64,000 bases of DNA, from the NCBI RefSeq assembly GCF_020886315.1, contig NZ_AP025226.1:248001-312000 (forward strand). Direction: 5' to 3'. This document shows, one piece after another, positions 1 to 11,511 of this stretch. The translations under genes and the position numbers were made by a program. The stretch comes from Saccharolobus caldissimus (GTDB taxonomy: Archaea; Thermoproteota; Thermoprotei_A; Sulfolobales; Sulfolobaceae). Position 1 is the stretch's first letter. Every line of letters begins with the position of its first letter. The notes beneath the pieces are model-generated. The model saw only the letters and a list, made by a program, of their open reading frames with translations. It made no database searches and was not told the origin of the DNA.

Positions 1-68
1 TTTTAATTACATTCCGCGTAATACTACTTAGCAAAGAATTTATTTATCCTCACGTTTTGCATAAAGTG

Positions 69-1511
69 ATGCTAGGGAAACTGAGAAAAAATCTGATCAT
101 TACTTTAATATCCATTTCGATTATTTTAACAATACTTGTTCCAGTAGCAATTTCACAGAGCCAGACAGTAAGTAACATAGTAATAGTTCCTAACGGTATC
201 TTTCCATTTAACGTACCAACAACTAGTACTTCCGCAACTTTTACGATATACGTAATTAACGAGAACCCGACAAGTGAGTCCGTACCAGTTTATTTAAATG
301 GTAACCAATATACTACGGTTACCCTTTCACCTTATGGCTATACTCCAGTTACATTATCTCTTCCTCTTGGTAAAAACGTCATAATCGTGGGAGGAGAGTC
401 ATTAACGTTAAATGTGGCTAAAGTTTCTACTATCGTTACTGGTAATGCGTTACTCAATAAGACTTCTGGTCCTTTAATAATTGTAGGAAAGCCAGGATAT
501 AGTTATGAAGTTAATCTAACTATTTATAACGTTAAAAACTTTAATACTTCTATAGAGTCTTACACAGATTCATCTATATTTTATACCAATATGTATTATT
601 TATATAGTTTTCCAATAAACTTAGAAATACCATTTGAGAATTCTACATTCCTATTATTCAAAGTACCCTCTTACGTTCCCCAAGGTTTATATTATTTCTT
701 CAATTATATAGAATTTTATAATACTACAAACTATAAGCAAATATTAGGTTACATACCGTTTCTCATTTTAATTAACATCAGCTACGGATTAAATGGGAAC
801 ATTGTAACGTCTAATACTTACACCTCTAACGGGATTACAGTTTCATTTACGACTTCTTCAAACTATACTTACATTTTAGCTAAGTATCCATTTAGCTTCG
901 AAGATAAGGTAATATTTACAATTATACCAATTTCATCTCCGTCAAGTAAATTCACCGCGATTTTATCCAATTACTCTATAAGCATACCTTATCCTGGTGG
1001 TTTCTCTACTACAGTAGAATATTACGGAAGTAATAACGTAGAATTCGCTTATACAAACTCTTGGATAGAGATTAAAGTTCCAGAACAATATACTACTAAT
1101 CAATATCAGATAAATGTAACATATGTTACTCCAACAGGTGTAGTAAGTACTGGTTTAATACCGCAAATTACTTCTACTTCTACTACTTCCACCACAACAA
1201 CCTCTAGCACTACAACATCTTCTACTTCTTCATCCTCTACCTCCTCTACTACTTCATCAACTATTACAACGTCTTCTTCATCCTCTACGACTACTACCTC
1301 CACCACCACAACAACTAGTACGTCTACAACAACCTCTTCATCTTCTACTACCTCTTCCACATCTTCTACATTTACTTCTTCTTCTACTACTACAACATCC
1401 TTGATAACAACTACAACAACTCATCCAGTATCCACGCAATTAGTACTTGGAATAGTTATAGTAGTATTAGCTATAATAATAATAGCTATTGTTCTTTTGA
1501 GAAGAAGATAA
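69..1511 (+). CDS. Secreted, membrane-anchored Ser/Thr-rich surface protein
   Basis: About 480 aa. A basic N-terminus and a hydrophobic stretch (about residues 8-28) ending near AIS-QSQ look like a signal sequence. A beta-rich ectodomain with many NxS/T sequons follows, then a nearly pure Ser/Thr stalk (about 370-450), one C-terminal membrane helix and a final Arg triplet. This is the architecture of a cell-surface protein held above the membrane on an O- or N-glycosylated stalk. I prefer the ATG at 69 over the in-frame TTG at 57, because an AT-rich element at about 37-48 sits near -26 and implies a leaderless message. I recognise no family; an adhesin, S-layer-associated protein or solute receptor are all possible. 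Confidence 0.75.
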   Translation: MLGKLRKNLIITLISISIILTILVPVAISQSQTVSNIVIVPNGIFPFNVPTTSTSATFTIYVINENPTSESVPVYLNGNQYTTVTLSPYGYTPVTLSLPLGKNVIIVGGESLTLNVAKVSTIVTGNALLNKTSGPLIIVGKPGYSYEVNLTIYNVKNFNTSIESYTDSSIFYTNMYYLYSFPINLEIPFENSTFLLFKVPSYVPQGLYYFFNYIEFYNTTNYKQILGYIPFLILINISYGLNGNIVTSNTYTSNGITVSFTTSSNYTYILAKYPFSFEDKVIFTIIPISSPSSKFTAILSNYSISIPYPGGFSTTVEYYGSNNVEFAYTNSWIEIKVPEQYTTNQYQINVTYVTPTGVVSTGLIPQITSTSTTSTTTTSSTTTSSTSSSSTSSTTSSTITTSSSSSTTTTSTTTTTSTSTTTSSSSTTSSTSSTFTSSSTTTTSLITTTTTHPVSTQLVLGIVIVVLAIIIIAIVLLRRR

Positions 1512-1540
1512 AAACAATATTATATAAAAATAATTATTTT
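1512..1540. terminator. Shared AT-rich 3' region between converging genes
   Basis: The 29 bases between the ends of the surface protein and the GlmU-like gene contain A and T runs on both strands (for example ATTATTTTTTAA), the usual U-rich termination signal of Sulfolobales. They may terminate transcripts in both directions. Confidence 0.45.
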
Positions 1541-2614
1541 TTAAATTTTTGTTCCAGGTTCTAATATACTTCCGTGTTTAATTGAAGTATTAGGAGAGAT
1601 TAATGCACCTAGTTTGTTAAATCTAGGTCTAGTAAGTACATGTGGAGGATAGCTTGCAGTTATAACTGAGGCTCCAATTTTAGCGTTTTTACCGATTATC
1701 GAATAAGTCAAATAAGATTTAGAACCTACTTCAGCAAAAGGTTCAATTAGTGAGTGTGCTATTTCACAATAAGCACCTATTTTTGAACCCTCCTCTAGAG
1801 ATGAATAGTCCCTCACAAGAGAATAAGACCCTACATAAGCGTTTTTCCCTATATATGCAGGTCCCTTAATTATAGCGTAGTCCTCCACTACTGCGTAATC
1901 CTCTATTATTACACCTTTACCTATTATAGCCGTTTTAGACACTTCAGCGTTTTCCGAGATAACGCTTTCCTTTTTCTTTAATAAGACTTCTAAAGCGTAT
2001 AACAAATCCTCTGGATATCCAATATCTATCCAATCCTCGGACCAAATGAAATAAGCTAATTTATCTTGGCTTGATAAGAAATCAATATAGTCTAAAAACG
2101 ATGTGAAATCTCCCTTAGGTATTATATATGCCCCTGCTAACGCTAAAGTAGAACTCTCCTTTACAATTCTTAGTTTATCCGTTATTTTTACCAGTCCATA
2201 AGTTTGAATACCCTCACTAACTGGAACTAAGGATACAACAGCTTGTTTTCCGCTCATTATATAAGTATTCATCAAACTCTTATAGAAATTATATGGGGCA
2301 ATTATATCGCCAAAAGACAAAATGAAAACATCATCATCAATCTTCTCCATTCCATCTAGTATTGCCCCATCTATTCCTTGCCTTTTCTGAATAACTGTCT
2401 CAAACGATACATTCAATTTTTCTACTTCTTCCTCTATTTGATTTCCTCTTTCATTTACTACTATTACAAACTCCTTTACCCCAGACTTCTTTAATCCATC
2501 TATGCTGTAATTTATTATAGCCTTTCCTAAAACGGTAATGGATTCCTTTTGGGTCTTTTCAGTATAGGGTAATAATCCTTCTCCTTTTCCCGCTGCTAAA
2601 ACTAAAGCCTTCAT
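1541..2614 (-). CDS. GlmU-like sugar-1-phosphate nucleotidylyltransferase / left-handed beta-helix protein, diverged
   Basis: 357 aa. It has an N-terminal nucleotidylyltransferase fold (LAAGKGEG at residues 6-13; metal-site motifs SFGD and DWIDIGYP) and C-terminal hexapeptide repeats (about 218-357), the layout of archaeal bifunctional GlmU-type enzymes of the ST0452 type that make UDP-GlcNAc. The gene abuts glmS with no gap, so the two are surely cotranscribed. Key residues deviate: the signature Arg after GxG is Gly13, the PKP segment reads TQKES, and positions matching the acetyltransferase His and Asn of ST0452 are Ser. Substrate and activity are therefore open; altered specificity or a regulatory role beside GlmS is possible. 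Family assignment is firm, catalytic function is not. Confidence 0.75.
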   Translation of the reverse strand: MKALVLAAGKGEGLLPYTEKTQKESITVLGKAIINYSIDGLKKSGVKEFVIVVNERGNQIEEEVEKLNVSFETVIQKRQGIDGAILDGMEKIDDDVFILSFGDIIAPYNFYKSLMNTYIMSGKQAVVSLVPVSEGIQTYGLVKITDKLRIVKESSTLALAGAYIIPKGDFTSFLDYIDFLSSQDKLAYFIWSEDWIDIGYPEDLLYALEVLLKKKESVISENAEVSKTAIIGKGVIIEDYAVVEDYAIIKGPAYIGKNAYVGSYSLVRDYSSLEEGSKIGAYCEIAHSLIEPFAEVGSKSYLTYSIIGKNAKIGASVITASYPPHVLTRPRFNKLGALISPNTSIKHGSILEPGTKI

Positions 2615-4390
2615 TTATTCCACCGTCACTGTCTTAGCTAAGTTTCTGGGTTTATCAGGATCATAACCCCTCTTAACTGCAGCATAATATGCTATCATTT
2701 GAATAATAGGGGCTATCGCTAAGGCTGATAATCTCTCGTCCGCATTTACAAGAATTTCGAAATCTGAAAAGTTCAACTTCTTATTAACACTTATAGAATA
2801 GGTAATTGCAAATCTAGCCTTCATCTCCTGTAGATTCTTCTCTAATTCGTCATCCAACTCACCATAGTTTATAAAGACTACTGGGAATCCTTTTTCCACA
2901 AGTGCTATGGGTCCATGCTTACTTTCTCCTGCTGGGTAAGCCTCAGCGTGTATGTAAGCTATTTCTTTTATCTTAAGTGCACCTTCCATTGCCAATGGAA
3001 CTCCTAAACCTCTCCCTAAGTAATATATGTTACTCTTCTTAGCCAATTCCTCTCCAAATTTCTTAGCTAACCCCTCAGTTTCCGTGATTACATTTCTCAC
3101 AACCTCATGTGCCTTTTCTAAATAATCCACGCTTTCCCTTTCTATTACCGAATATAAGAAAAGTAAGGAGGCTAATTGTGAAGTAAAAGTCTTAGTAGCA
3201 GCTACTCCTATTTCTGGTCCGGCTCTCATATATAGCTTATAATTACTCTCTCTCGCTATATGACTCTCTATTACGTTAGTTAAGGACACAATCTTAGCCC
3301 CCTCCTCCTTAAATTTCTTTATTCCCATTTTTACGTCTAGGGTTTCTCCACTTTGGCTTATGGCTAATACTATATCATTTTTGCTCAACTTAATGTTATA
3401 ATATTCAGAGGCTATTAGAGGTATTGCAGTATACCCTTTCCTATTTAACAACAAAGAGAAGTACAACCCAGCGTGATAGCTAGTCCCAGCTGCTATGACT
3501 ATTATTCTATTAGCCCTCCTTATCTCCTCAGCTACTTCCTTTACGGTCTCCATATCGTTTAAAAATCCAGAAATCGTATCCTTAACCGCTATAGGACTCT
3601 CGTGAATTTCTTTAAGCATGAAGTGAGTGTAACCCTCCTTAGAGGCTGAAGAAGCATCCCAATCAATTATCTGCATCCTGCTTAAAACGTCAATTGGATT
3701 TCCCTTCTCGTCCTCTATATATACGCTACTGGGAGTAATGTAACCTAATTCTCCTTCTCCTATTATTATCACTTTCTTAGTGTAAGGTAAGAAAGAGGGA
3801 ATATCGCTTGCTATGAAATTCTTATCCTCTCCCACTCCAATTATTAAAGGATTATCCCTTCTAGCGAAGAAAATCCTCTTTTCCCCCTTAATTATGGCTA
3901 ATACAGCGTAACTACCTTGGATGATCTTTATCGCACTCTTAAAAGCTTGAAAGGCATCCATTCCTCTTTTCATATATTCCTCTATTAAATGTGGTATTAC
4001 TTCCGTATCTGTTTCACTCTTAAATTTATGACCTAAAGCTTGAAGTTCATCCCTTAACTCCTTAAAGTTCCTTATCGTACCATTATGTACTACAGCTATC
4101 TCGTTATTACAATCAGTATGAGGATGAGCGTTATAATCGGTAGGAGGTCCGTGCGTTGCCCATCTAGTATGGCCTAAAAACGCGAATCCAGACATGTCCT
4201 TAATATTCTTCTTCTTCACAACTTCCTCAACGGTACCCTTAGCCTTTCTGACCTCAAGAAAGTTATTAGATAAAGAAGCTACACCCACACTATCATATCC
4301 TCTATACTCTAGCCTAGTGAGGCATGATACTACTAACTCAGCCAGCTTATTGCTTTCCTTATTTGCTACAACGCCTATAATGCCACACAC
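2615..4390 (-). CDS. glmS: Glutamine--fructose-6-phosphate aminotransferase (isomerizing)
   Basis: 591 aa, normal length. It converts fructose-6-P and glutamine to glucosamine-6-P, the first step to UDP-GlcNAc. The N-terminus MCGIIGV exposes Cys2 as the Ntn glutaminase nucleophile. HTRWATHG, HNGTI and SETDTEV complete the class II amidotransferase site. Two SIS domains follow (SQSGET near 350; GRGLGVPLAMEGALKIKE near 470), and the C-terminus NLAKTVTVE is the family's conserved end. The start is GTG at 4388-4390, fixed by the need for Cys at position 2. It is first in a two-gene unit with the GlmU-like gene. Confidence 0.95.
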   Translation of the reverse strand: MCGIIGVVANKESNKLAELVVSCLTRLEYRGYDSVGVASLSNNFLEVRKAKGTVEEVVKKKNIKDMSGFAFLGHTRWATHGPPTDYNAHPHTDCNNEIAVVHNGTIRNFKELRDELQALGHKFKSETDTEVIPHLIEEYMKRGMDAFQAFKSAIKIIQGSYAVLAIIKGEKRIFFARRDNPLIIGVGEDKNFIASDIPSFLPYTKKVIIIGEGELGYITPSSVYIEDEKGNPIDVLSRMQIIDWDASSASKEGYTHFMLKEIHESPIAVKDTISGFLNDMETVKEVAEEIRRANRIIVIAAGTSYHAGLYFSLLLNRKGYTAIPLIASEYYNIKLSKNDIVLAISQSGETLDVKMGIKKFKEEGAKIVSLTNVIESHIARESNYKLYMRAGPEIGVAATKTFTSQLASLLFLYSVIERESVDYLEKAHEVVRNVITETEGLAKKFGEELAKKSNIYYLGRGLGVPLAMEGALKIKEIAYIHAEAYPAGESKHGPIALVEKGFPVVFINYGELDDELEKNLQEMKARFAITYSISVNKKLNFSDFEILVNADERLSALAIAPIIQMIAYYAAVKRGYDPDKPRNLAKTVTVE

Positions 4391-4642
4391 AAAATCATAT
4401 ATCTTAAAAGAAGTAAATTAGATTTTTCATAAGTTCCCTTAATACATTAATCTAACTTAACATGTAAACTGAGTATAAACTAAAGAATCCTAAAATTTGC
4501 AATAACTTAAACTTAGTATTTACGTTAGTGTTTTCGGAAAATCATTTAGATTTTTCTGCTTAAAATCGCTATCACTAGGAAGCTAGAAACTTATCGGATT
4601 TACTAGTGGTATATCATTTTTTAAGAAAAAGATAAGTAAACA

Positions 4643-5590
4643 TTAGCTAATTTTACGAATAACTACCCCCTCATTTGTTAAATTAGTATTAATAATCCTA
4701 GCATTATAGCTCCTAAGCAATACTTCAGCATCCTTAGACTTCAAGCATATAATAGCCCCTCCAGCACCTCCACCGCTAATTTTACACCCCTTTATTCCTA
4801 ACTGTTTAGCTCTGGATACTATCTCATCTGCCTCCGGCGAAGTTACGCCTAAAGAAAAAAGCAAACCGTGATTTATATACATCAAAAGACCTAACTCTTC
4901 CTCATTATTTTCCTCAATCAAATTTCTCGCTCTGTTTACTACGTCCTCTATCATGTCTAAAAGCTTATTAAATAAGTTAGGGTTAGATTCCTTAAACTTC
5001 CTAACTCTCCATAAGACCTCCGCCGTAGTCATACTTCTTCTTATGTATCCAGCAGTTAAATTAACGTTAGAGTTAATTCTCTCATACCCCTCACTGTTTG
5101 CAGGGAAGTATATTAATCCCCCGTAAGTCTCAGTAAATGTATCCATTCTACTGGCAATGCCTTGTACATTTAATTCTATATTACGTGATATTTTAGCTAT
5201 CTCGTCTTTAGATAGTTCAATGCCCAAATAAGCTGAGTAAGAGGCTACGGTTCCCACAATTACCCCTGCACTAGTCCCCAAACCTACTGAAGGTTCTACC
5301 GTAGAGTCTATTTCTATTTTAGCAGGTTTCTTTTCCCCAAAATAGTTCAATACTTCTATAACATATCTTAATACTCTTCTAGCTTCATCACTTTCTATCT
5401 TCATTTCGTTCAAATCCAATTTTACACCCCTAATATGTAATGAGGGCGATATTACAAGGAATTTATCACTATCACTTACCCTAACCGTGAGGTTCTCAGA
5501 AACCGTCATTGCAATCGCAGGTTTATTATATACTACGGCGTGTTCCCCGAATAACGTAAGCTTTAAGGGTACTTTAGCTTCAACTATCAT
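4643..5590 (-). CDS. mvk: Mevalonate kinase
   Basis: 315 aa GHMP kinase that phosphorylates mevalonate in isoprenoid (archaeal lipid) synthesis. The N-terminus PLKLTLFGEHAVVY, the ATP loop PSVGLGTSAG (about residues 105-115) and the C-terminal GGGAGGA motif are typical. I place the start at the ATG at 5590, because AAAGGAG lies about 8 nt upstream while the in-frame GTG at 5599 would overlap that site. It follows the ThrRS editing gene by about 20 bp and probably shares its transcript. Confidence 0.92.
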   Translation of the reverse strand: MIVEAKVPLKLTLFGEHAVVYNKPAIAMTVSENLTVRVSDSDKFLVISPSLHIRGVKLDLNEMKIESDEARRVLRYVIEVLNYFGEKKPAKIEIDSTVEPSVGLGTSAGVIVGTVASYSAYLGIELSKDEIAKISRNIELNVQGIASRMDTFTETYGGLIYFPANSEGYERINSNVNLTAGYIRRSMTTAEVLWRVRKFKESNPNLFNKLLDMIEDVVNRARNLIEENNEEELGLLMYINHGLLFSLGVTSPEADEIVSRAKQLGIKGCKISGGGAGGAIICLKSKDAEVLLRSYNARIINTNLTNEGVVIRKIS

Positions 5591-5612
5591 TACCTTCACT
5601 CCTTTAAAGCAT

Positions 5613-6767
5613 TTAACCTCTTTTTCTCTTTGAGTAGAAAAGAGGCAAAGTCTGACCTTCTCTTACGTCATCTTTTATTTCTCTTATTAACTCTTCAATA
5701 CTCATACTTCTCTGCTCGTTCTTACTCCTTATTTTAACTGTAAGGGAATTAGTCTTAGCCTCCCTCTCTCCTATAATTACTACGTAAGGGATCCACTCGG
5801 TTCCAGATCTCCTTATCTTATTACCTAAACCATCGTTCAAATCGTCTATATCTACCCTTATCTTCTCATTTTTTAACCTATCAGCTACCTTAACTGCGTA
5901 CTCCACTAAATCGTTTTTAACTGGTAGCAATCTAACTTGAATTGGGCTTAACCAGTCAGGGAGAGTAGGAGGTTGTAATTTAATTGAATTTAATATAAAA
6001 TGATATATAACCCTCCCTACATCTATGTAAGTTCTGTTCCCTTCATTCCACCAGACCTTTATCGTGTTCTTACTATCCTTAATTTCTTTAGGAATTTCCA
6101 GTTCCTTAACCCCTCCAAATACTACTAATACTCTAGGGTTTTCATTAATGCATGGCAAAGGTCTCCCACTATCCACAGTATTATATATTATACTCATTTC
6201 GCCCTCATTTACGTTCTCGTTATTCTCACTCTCATAAAACGGTTGAAGAACTTTTCTAAGGTAACTGATCACAGCCCTCCTCATAAATGCAGCTTCAGCT
6301 GATGACGGGAAGCCGAACTTTTCACAATATTTTAACTCCTCACTCTTCTCGTATTCTTCGACTTTCCTTATCCTTCTAGACAGTTCACTTAAAGGATGAC
6401 CGTAACAGTTTAGATAAAAAGCCTTATACCAGCCGAAAGGAGCCCTATAAACCTTAACCTTATCCTTAAGCATATTCTCCAAACTTTCCAAAATTTTCAC
6501 GGCTATTTCTGGCTTAGCTAAATTCGATGAAAGGTGTGCATAAGGGTAAATTACTACGGAGTCCGCCTTAACCCTATTATAAATGTCTAAAATGTTTTCT
6601 ACGCCGTTCTTAACTATTTCCTCATCGTCCCCTTTCTCAACCGTAGTGAAACAGACTAGAGTATTTTTCAAATCTATTGATTTTATTTTAGGCTCCTCTG
6701 GGTTTTGAATTGCTTTATCCTTAATACTAAATCCGAAGTCAGAAGCGTGAATAAATAATATTATCAT
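5613..6767 (-). CDS. Free-standing threonyl-tRNA synthetase editing protein (ThrRS-ed)
   Basis: About 384 aa. The N-terminal D-aminoacyl-tRNA-deacylase-like editing domain of archaeal ThrRS (start MIILFIHASDFGF) is joined to a C-terminal anticodon-binding domain (LPDWLSPIQVRLLPV, then DLNDGLGNKIRRSG). The class II aminoacylation core motifs between them are missing, so it cannot charge tRNA. Crenarchaea are known to split ThrRS into a charging and a trans-editing protein; this is the editing one, which clears Ser-tRNA(Thr). The ATG at 6767 fits the domain start better than the TTG at 6785. It lies 22 bp after aCPSF2. Confidence 0.88.
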   Translation of the reverse strand: MIILFIHASDFGFSIKDKAIQNPEEPKIKSIDLKNTLVCFTTVEKGDDEEIVKNGVENILDIYNRVKADSVVIYPYAHLSSNLAKPEIAVKILESLENMLKDKVKVYRAPFGWYKAFYLNCYGHPLSELSRRIRKVEEYEKSEELKYCEKFGFPSSAEAAFMRRAVISYLRKVLQPFYESENNENVNEGEMSIIYNTVDSGRPLPCINENPRVLVVFGGVKELEIPKEIKDSKNTIKVWWNEGNRTYIDVGRVIYHFILNSIKLQPPTLPDWLSPIQVRLLPVKNDLVEYAVKVADRLKNEKIRVDIDDLNDGLGNKIRRSGTEWIPYVVIIGEREAKTNSLTVKIRSKNEQRSMSIEELIREIKDDVREGQTLPLFYSKRKRG

Positions 6768-6789
6768 AAATTTCGTCTGGTGCAAAAAC

Positions 6790-8058
6790 TTATAAGCTAA
6801 TTTCTTGTCCGTTCTCCGGTGTTATTACATCAACCCCAATTTCTCTCCTTATTAAATCCGCTAATGAGTCCTCATTATCTGGAGAGCCATGAACTAGTAT
6901 TACCTTCTCTATATTACTTGAAGCCTTTACGATGTCCAACAATTGTCTCCTTCCCGCATGGCTTGAGAAATCGAAAATTTCCAGCCTAGCCTTTAATAGT
7001 GGAGAATACTCGTCGAATTTACCCATCTCTAAAAGCTTTCTTCCCGGAGTATTTATAGCTTGATAACTCACTAAGAAAATGGCATTTTTACTATTTTCAG
7101 ATAATTTTTTGAAATAATATACAGCAGGACCTCCTTTTAACATTCCAGCGCTAGCCACTATAACTCCCTTATCCTTCCAAGCTCTATGTCTGTCCTCCCA
7201 TCCCTTAACGTAATGGAACTCATCATAAGCCTTTTTAAGCAAATCTGGTCTGTTTAAGAACTCCCTAAAGCCTAACATTATTTCGGTAAGCTCCCTCGAC
7301 ATACCGTCATAGTAAACTGGGTAGGGGAAGTTCCTTTCAGCTAATACCGATAAAATCTCCTGGCTCCTCGCTAAACTGAAAGCTGGCACTAAAACAGTTC
7401 CCCCGCCTTCTACAACCTCTAAAATCTTCTCATAAAATTCGTCCTCAACTTCCCTCCTTGAGGGGTGATTAAATTTACCGTAAGTAGACTCCATGACCAG
7501 AACGTTAACATCTTTTAATCCATTTAAGTCAGCCGGTTTCATTAACTTAGTCTCGGTTAAGTTTATATCCCCCGTAAAAGCTATGATTTGCTTCTCAGTG
7601 ATGACTTTAATAATAGCACTTCCTGGAATGTGTCCAGCATTATATAAGGCAGCCTTAAAACCCCCAATCTCAAACTCTTCACCGTAATTTACCGCAGTGA
7701 AATTGTCCATAGCCTTTCTCACTTCAATCCACTCATAGGGCACTTTAGGCCCAGAAAGTTTAAGGAAATCCTTTAACATAACTTCAGTTATAACCCTACT
7801 CACTACAGTGCCGTAAATCTTAGTGTTTAAAGACCCTATCTGATATATTGGGAGGGCACCTACGTGATCTAAGTGGGCGTGTGAGACTATAAATCCCTTA
7901 ACCTTATTAGGTTGCTCTTGTAACGGAAAGTTAGGGTTATCCTTCTCATCGAAATTAACGCCATAGTCCATTACTACACTGTAATCACTGTTCCCTATCT
8001 CAATTGCAGATCTCCCTACTTCTCTTCCGCCACCTAATATTTTCAGAAAGTAATTCAT
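6790..8058 (-). CDS. Beta-CASP ribonuclease aCPSF2 / RNase J-like
   Basis: 422 aa metallo-beta-lactamase/beta-CASP nuclease without KH domains, which matches aCPSF2, described in S. solfataricus as an RNase J-like 5'-3' exonuclease of mRNA. The zinc motif HAHLDH is at residues 60-65; further metal or beta-CASP motifs are GHIPGSA, TGDINL, ASAGML and the C-terminal VHGSPDN. It is the first gene of a minus-strand run with ThrRS-ed and mvk, so mRNA decay, tRNA proofreading and isoprenoid synthesis share one unit. It diverges from the NAC gene across 59 bp. Confidence 0.9.
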   Translation of the reverse strand: MNYFLKILGGGREVGRSAIEIGNSDYSVVMDYGVNFDEKDNPNFPLQEQPNKVKGFIVSHAHLDHVGALPIYQIGSLNTKIYGTVVSRVITEVMLKDFLKLSGPKVPYEWIEVRKAMDNFTAVNYGEEFEIGGFKAALYNAGHIPGSAIIKVITEKQIIAFTGDINLTETKLMKPADLNGLKDVNVLVMESTYGKFNHPSRREVEDEFYEKILEVVEGGGTVLVPAFSLARSQEILSVLAERNFPYPVYYDGMSRELTEIMLGFREFLNRPDLLKKAYDEFHYVKGWEDRHRAWKDKGVIVASAGMLKGGPAVYYFKKLSENSKNAIFLVSYQAINTPGRKLLEMGKFDEYSPLLKARLEIFDFSSHAGRRQLLDIVKASSNIEKVILVHGSPDNEDSLADLIRREIGVDVITPENGQEISL

Positions 8059-8117
8059 TTATCAAAATTGTATGACCGCAAACTATTAAGTTTACTTCTT
8101 TCTCAATAAATCATGAT

Positions 8118-8471
8118 ATGCCAAAAATTAAACCATCCGATTTAAAGAAAATGGAAAGAATGGGAATAAAAACTGAACAAATTAACGCAATTAGAGTAAT
8201 TATTGAAACACCAGATAAGAACATAATCATAGAGAATCCATTAGTTGCTAAGACCAGCGTAATGGGAAATGAAGCCATAGTAATAACTGGGGGTAATACG
8301 AAAGAGGAACAAAAACAGCAATCACAAATTGAGGTTAAGGAAGAGGACGTTAGGTTCGTAATGGAACAAACGGGTAAATCCGAAAAGGAGGCTAGGGAAG
8401 CACTAATTAAAGCTAACGGGGATATAGCTAAAGCAATCATGATTCTGCAAGGAGAGACTTCAAACCCTTAA
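8118..8471 (+). CDS. nac: Nascent polypeptide-associated complex protein (archaeal NAC)
   Basis: 117 aa. It is a ribosome-associated chaperone that binds nascent chains, homodimeric in archaea. The NAC beta-barrel is at about residues 10-65 ([14 protein letters not shown] and the following strands), then a charged linker, then a C-terminal UBA domain ([20 protein letters not shown]). The length is typical. Its last 35 nt overlap the 3' end of the converging HTH regulator. Confidence 0.9.
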   Translation: MPKIKPSDLKKMERMGIKTEQINAIRVIIETPDKNIIIENPLVAKTSVMGNEAIVITGGNTKEEQKQQSQIEVKEEDVRFVMEQTGKSEKEAREALIKANGDIAKAIMILQGETSNP

Positions 8472-9159
8472 GCAAATCCTCCTCATGAAGTTTAGTGGAG
8501 ACTATGACGTTTATTCCCTCTAACTCACTTATCATTAAGGCTAGGGGATCAAGTCTGACTGGTCTGTGAAAAATAACTACTGGGGGTTTAACTGGGGCTA
8601 CCTTTAAAGCTATCATAGGAGATCTTCCAGTAGTCACTTTCGTAAATACTACAGCCCTATTTACCATTAAAGATAACATTTGATAGAATTCCATCCCGCT
8701 AAGGCTTAATATAGCCTTTATACTATCAGTTACAATATAACCGTAAACCTTTTTATCTGAAACAAAGGAGTTAACTAAAATCCCGTCAACTGCTTTAATA
8801 ATCCTATCTATAGATAAGGGGGATTTAAAGTCCCTCATATCTAAAATAAATGGATAATTTATTCCAAACATTTTAACTAACTCCTTAATTACCCTATAAC
8901 CCCTCTTAGCATCTATAGAAATTAAGGCAGAGACGTAACGCCTAATGAGCTCACTTCCTGCTTGCCTCCTACCCCTCTCGTAATCAGCAATGACGGAAGG
9001 TTTTATTCCCATCTCTCTAGATAATTCACCTTGTGAAACTCCGAACATTTCCCTCCATTTTCTAAAAGCTCCAGCCAAGTCCTTACTCCACACTATATCT
9101 CCAGCTATCCTTTTCCCTATGTCCTCAATTATGTAAGAGTCCAATAACTCCTCAACCAT
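8437..9159 (-). CDS. XRE-type HTH transcriptional regulator (archaeal COG1709-like)
   Basis: About 240 aa. A helix-turn-helix of the Cro/XRE type ([30 protein letters not shown], about residues 40-70) is followed by a conserved archaeal C-terminal domain of unknown ligand. I use the ATG at 9159 because a TATA-like stretch (CTATATTTTTATT on the minus strand, about 9184-9193) sits at -25 to -34, which implies a leaderless message; GTG at 9174 is the alternative. The promoter region is interleaved with that of tRNA-Pro. The target genes are unknown. Confidence 0.75.
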   Translation of the reverse strand: MVEELLDSYIIEDIGKRIAGDIVWSKDLAGAFRKWREMFGVSQGELSREMGIKPSVIADYERGRRQAGSELIRRYVSALISIDAKRGYRVIKELVKMFGINYPFILDMRDFKSPLSIDRIIKAVDGILVNSFVSDKKVYGYIVTDSIKAILSLSGMEFYQMLSLMVNRAVVFTKVTTGRSPMIALKVAPVKPPVVIFHRPVRLDPLALMISELEGINVIVSTKLHEEDLLKGLKSLLAES

Positions 9160-9193
9160 CAGTGTTATAAGCACTTATGAGAATAAAAATATA

Positions 9194-10489
<1,296 letters not shown>

Positions 10490-10934
10490 AGCATCCTTAT
10501 GTTGTAATTGGATTAAAATTTTGTTCGCTAATCATAGGTATGCAATAATTTGCTTTGTGATTATATCAATTTTTATTAAATAACCTAAACTTTCTTTAAT
10601 TTAATTTCAAATTTAAGGAAGGAGATTGATACTAAAATAAAAATAATTAAGAATCTCTAAAATAACGGAATTGCATTATTAAGGAATCTTTGCCATTTAC
10701 TTCAACTCCATGATTGGTTAGGGCATTAGCCCCGTGCTTAAAAGTTTATATTTTCGGAAAGGGGCATAGTTTAAATATGGGTTATAGGGTTTTCTCAGCC
10801 GGGCAATATAAGATTCGTCAGAGAGGGAAGAAGTATTATGTTTACAAGATAGAGAAGGACTCAAAGGGTAACGTAAAGGAACGTTACATAGGTCCTTTAG
10901 ATAAGATAATCGAAACCTACGTTAGCATTGGGGG

Positions 10935-11028
<94 letters not shown>

Positions 11029-11070
11029 ATTTATGATTTCATTTCCTTTAACTTAAAAAGTTTGCTCTAA

Positions 11071-11511
11071 GCATATATCTTTAGTTGATTAGCTTCATTA
11101 TAATTTAGCTCCTTACGTTTTTACAATGTTTATAATATTATTTTATTTTCTGTTTTTAACTAAGCGATAATTATGTCCTCGTTAAGTGATTTAAGTTTCT
11201 ATTAGGTTGTAATTTATAAATGGTTAGTATAAAAATATTAAACATTTATTTGATATTTAACCTTCGTAATTCATTTTCGCTTATTGAATAATTTTTTAAA
11301 ATAAAGTAAATTTCACGATGAAAATATAAACACTTAAGCTTATTTAAGCAGAATAATATAAATAATAAAAATATTAATAATTAATTATAATATAATAATT
11401 AATAAAATAGATAAATTATTCTATTTCAGATAAATCATTTAGAAATGAATATATTGATCTAGTATACAAAGCTTTATAAAGTATTTCTTTAATGGCAATA
11501 TCAGATGTAGT
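11071..11511. other. 440-bp AT-rich intergenic region with slaA promoter at its right end
   Basis: No credible gene or structured RNA is visible. The stretch 11270-11440 is almost entirely A and T. The right end holds the slaA promoter; the left 40 bp belong to the tRNA-Ala promoter on the minus strand. Confidence 0.6.
11466..11511 (+). promoter_or_regulatory. slaA promoter and short leader
   Basis: CAAAGCTTTATAAAG (11467-11481) resembles a strong BRE/TATA pair; initiation about 26 nt downstream (around 11502) would give a leader of roughly 10 nt before the slaA ATG. No clear Shine-Dalgarno sequence is seen. SlaA is normally among the most abundant proteins in Sulfolobales, in line with a strong promoter. 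Confidence 0.6.

Noticed and set aside
1106-1360. 84-codon minus-strand frame rich in Glu, Asp and Val
   Set aside because: It is the antisense of the Ser/Thr repeat codons of the surface protein; composition is forced by the repeat and there is no start signal.
10714-10776. Upstream extension of the integrase fragment frame
   Set aside because: The residues before 10777 resemble no integrase, and the TATA box lies within this stretch, so the frame is open there by chance.
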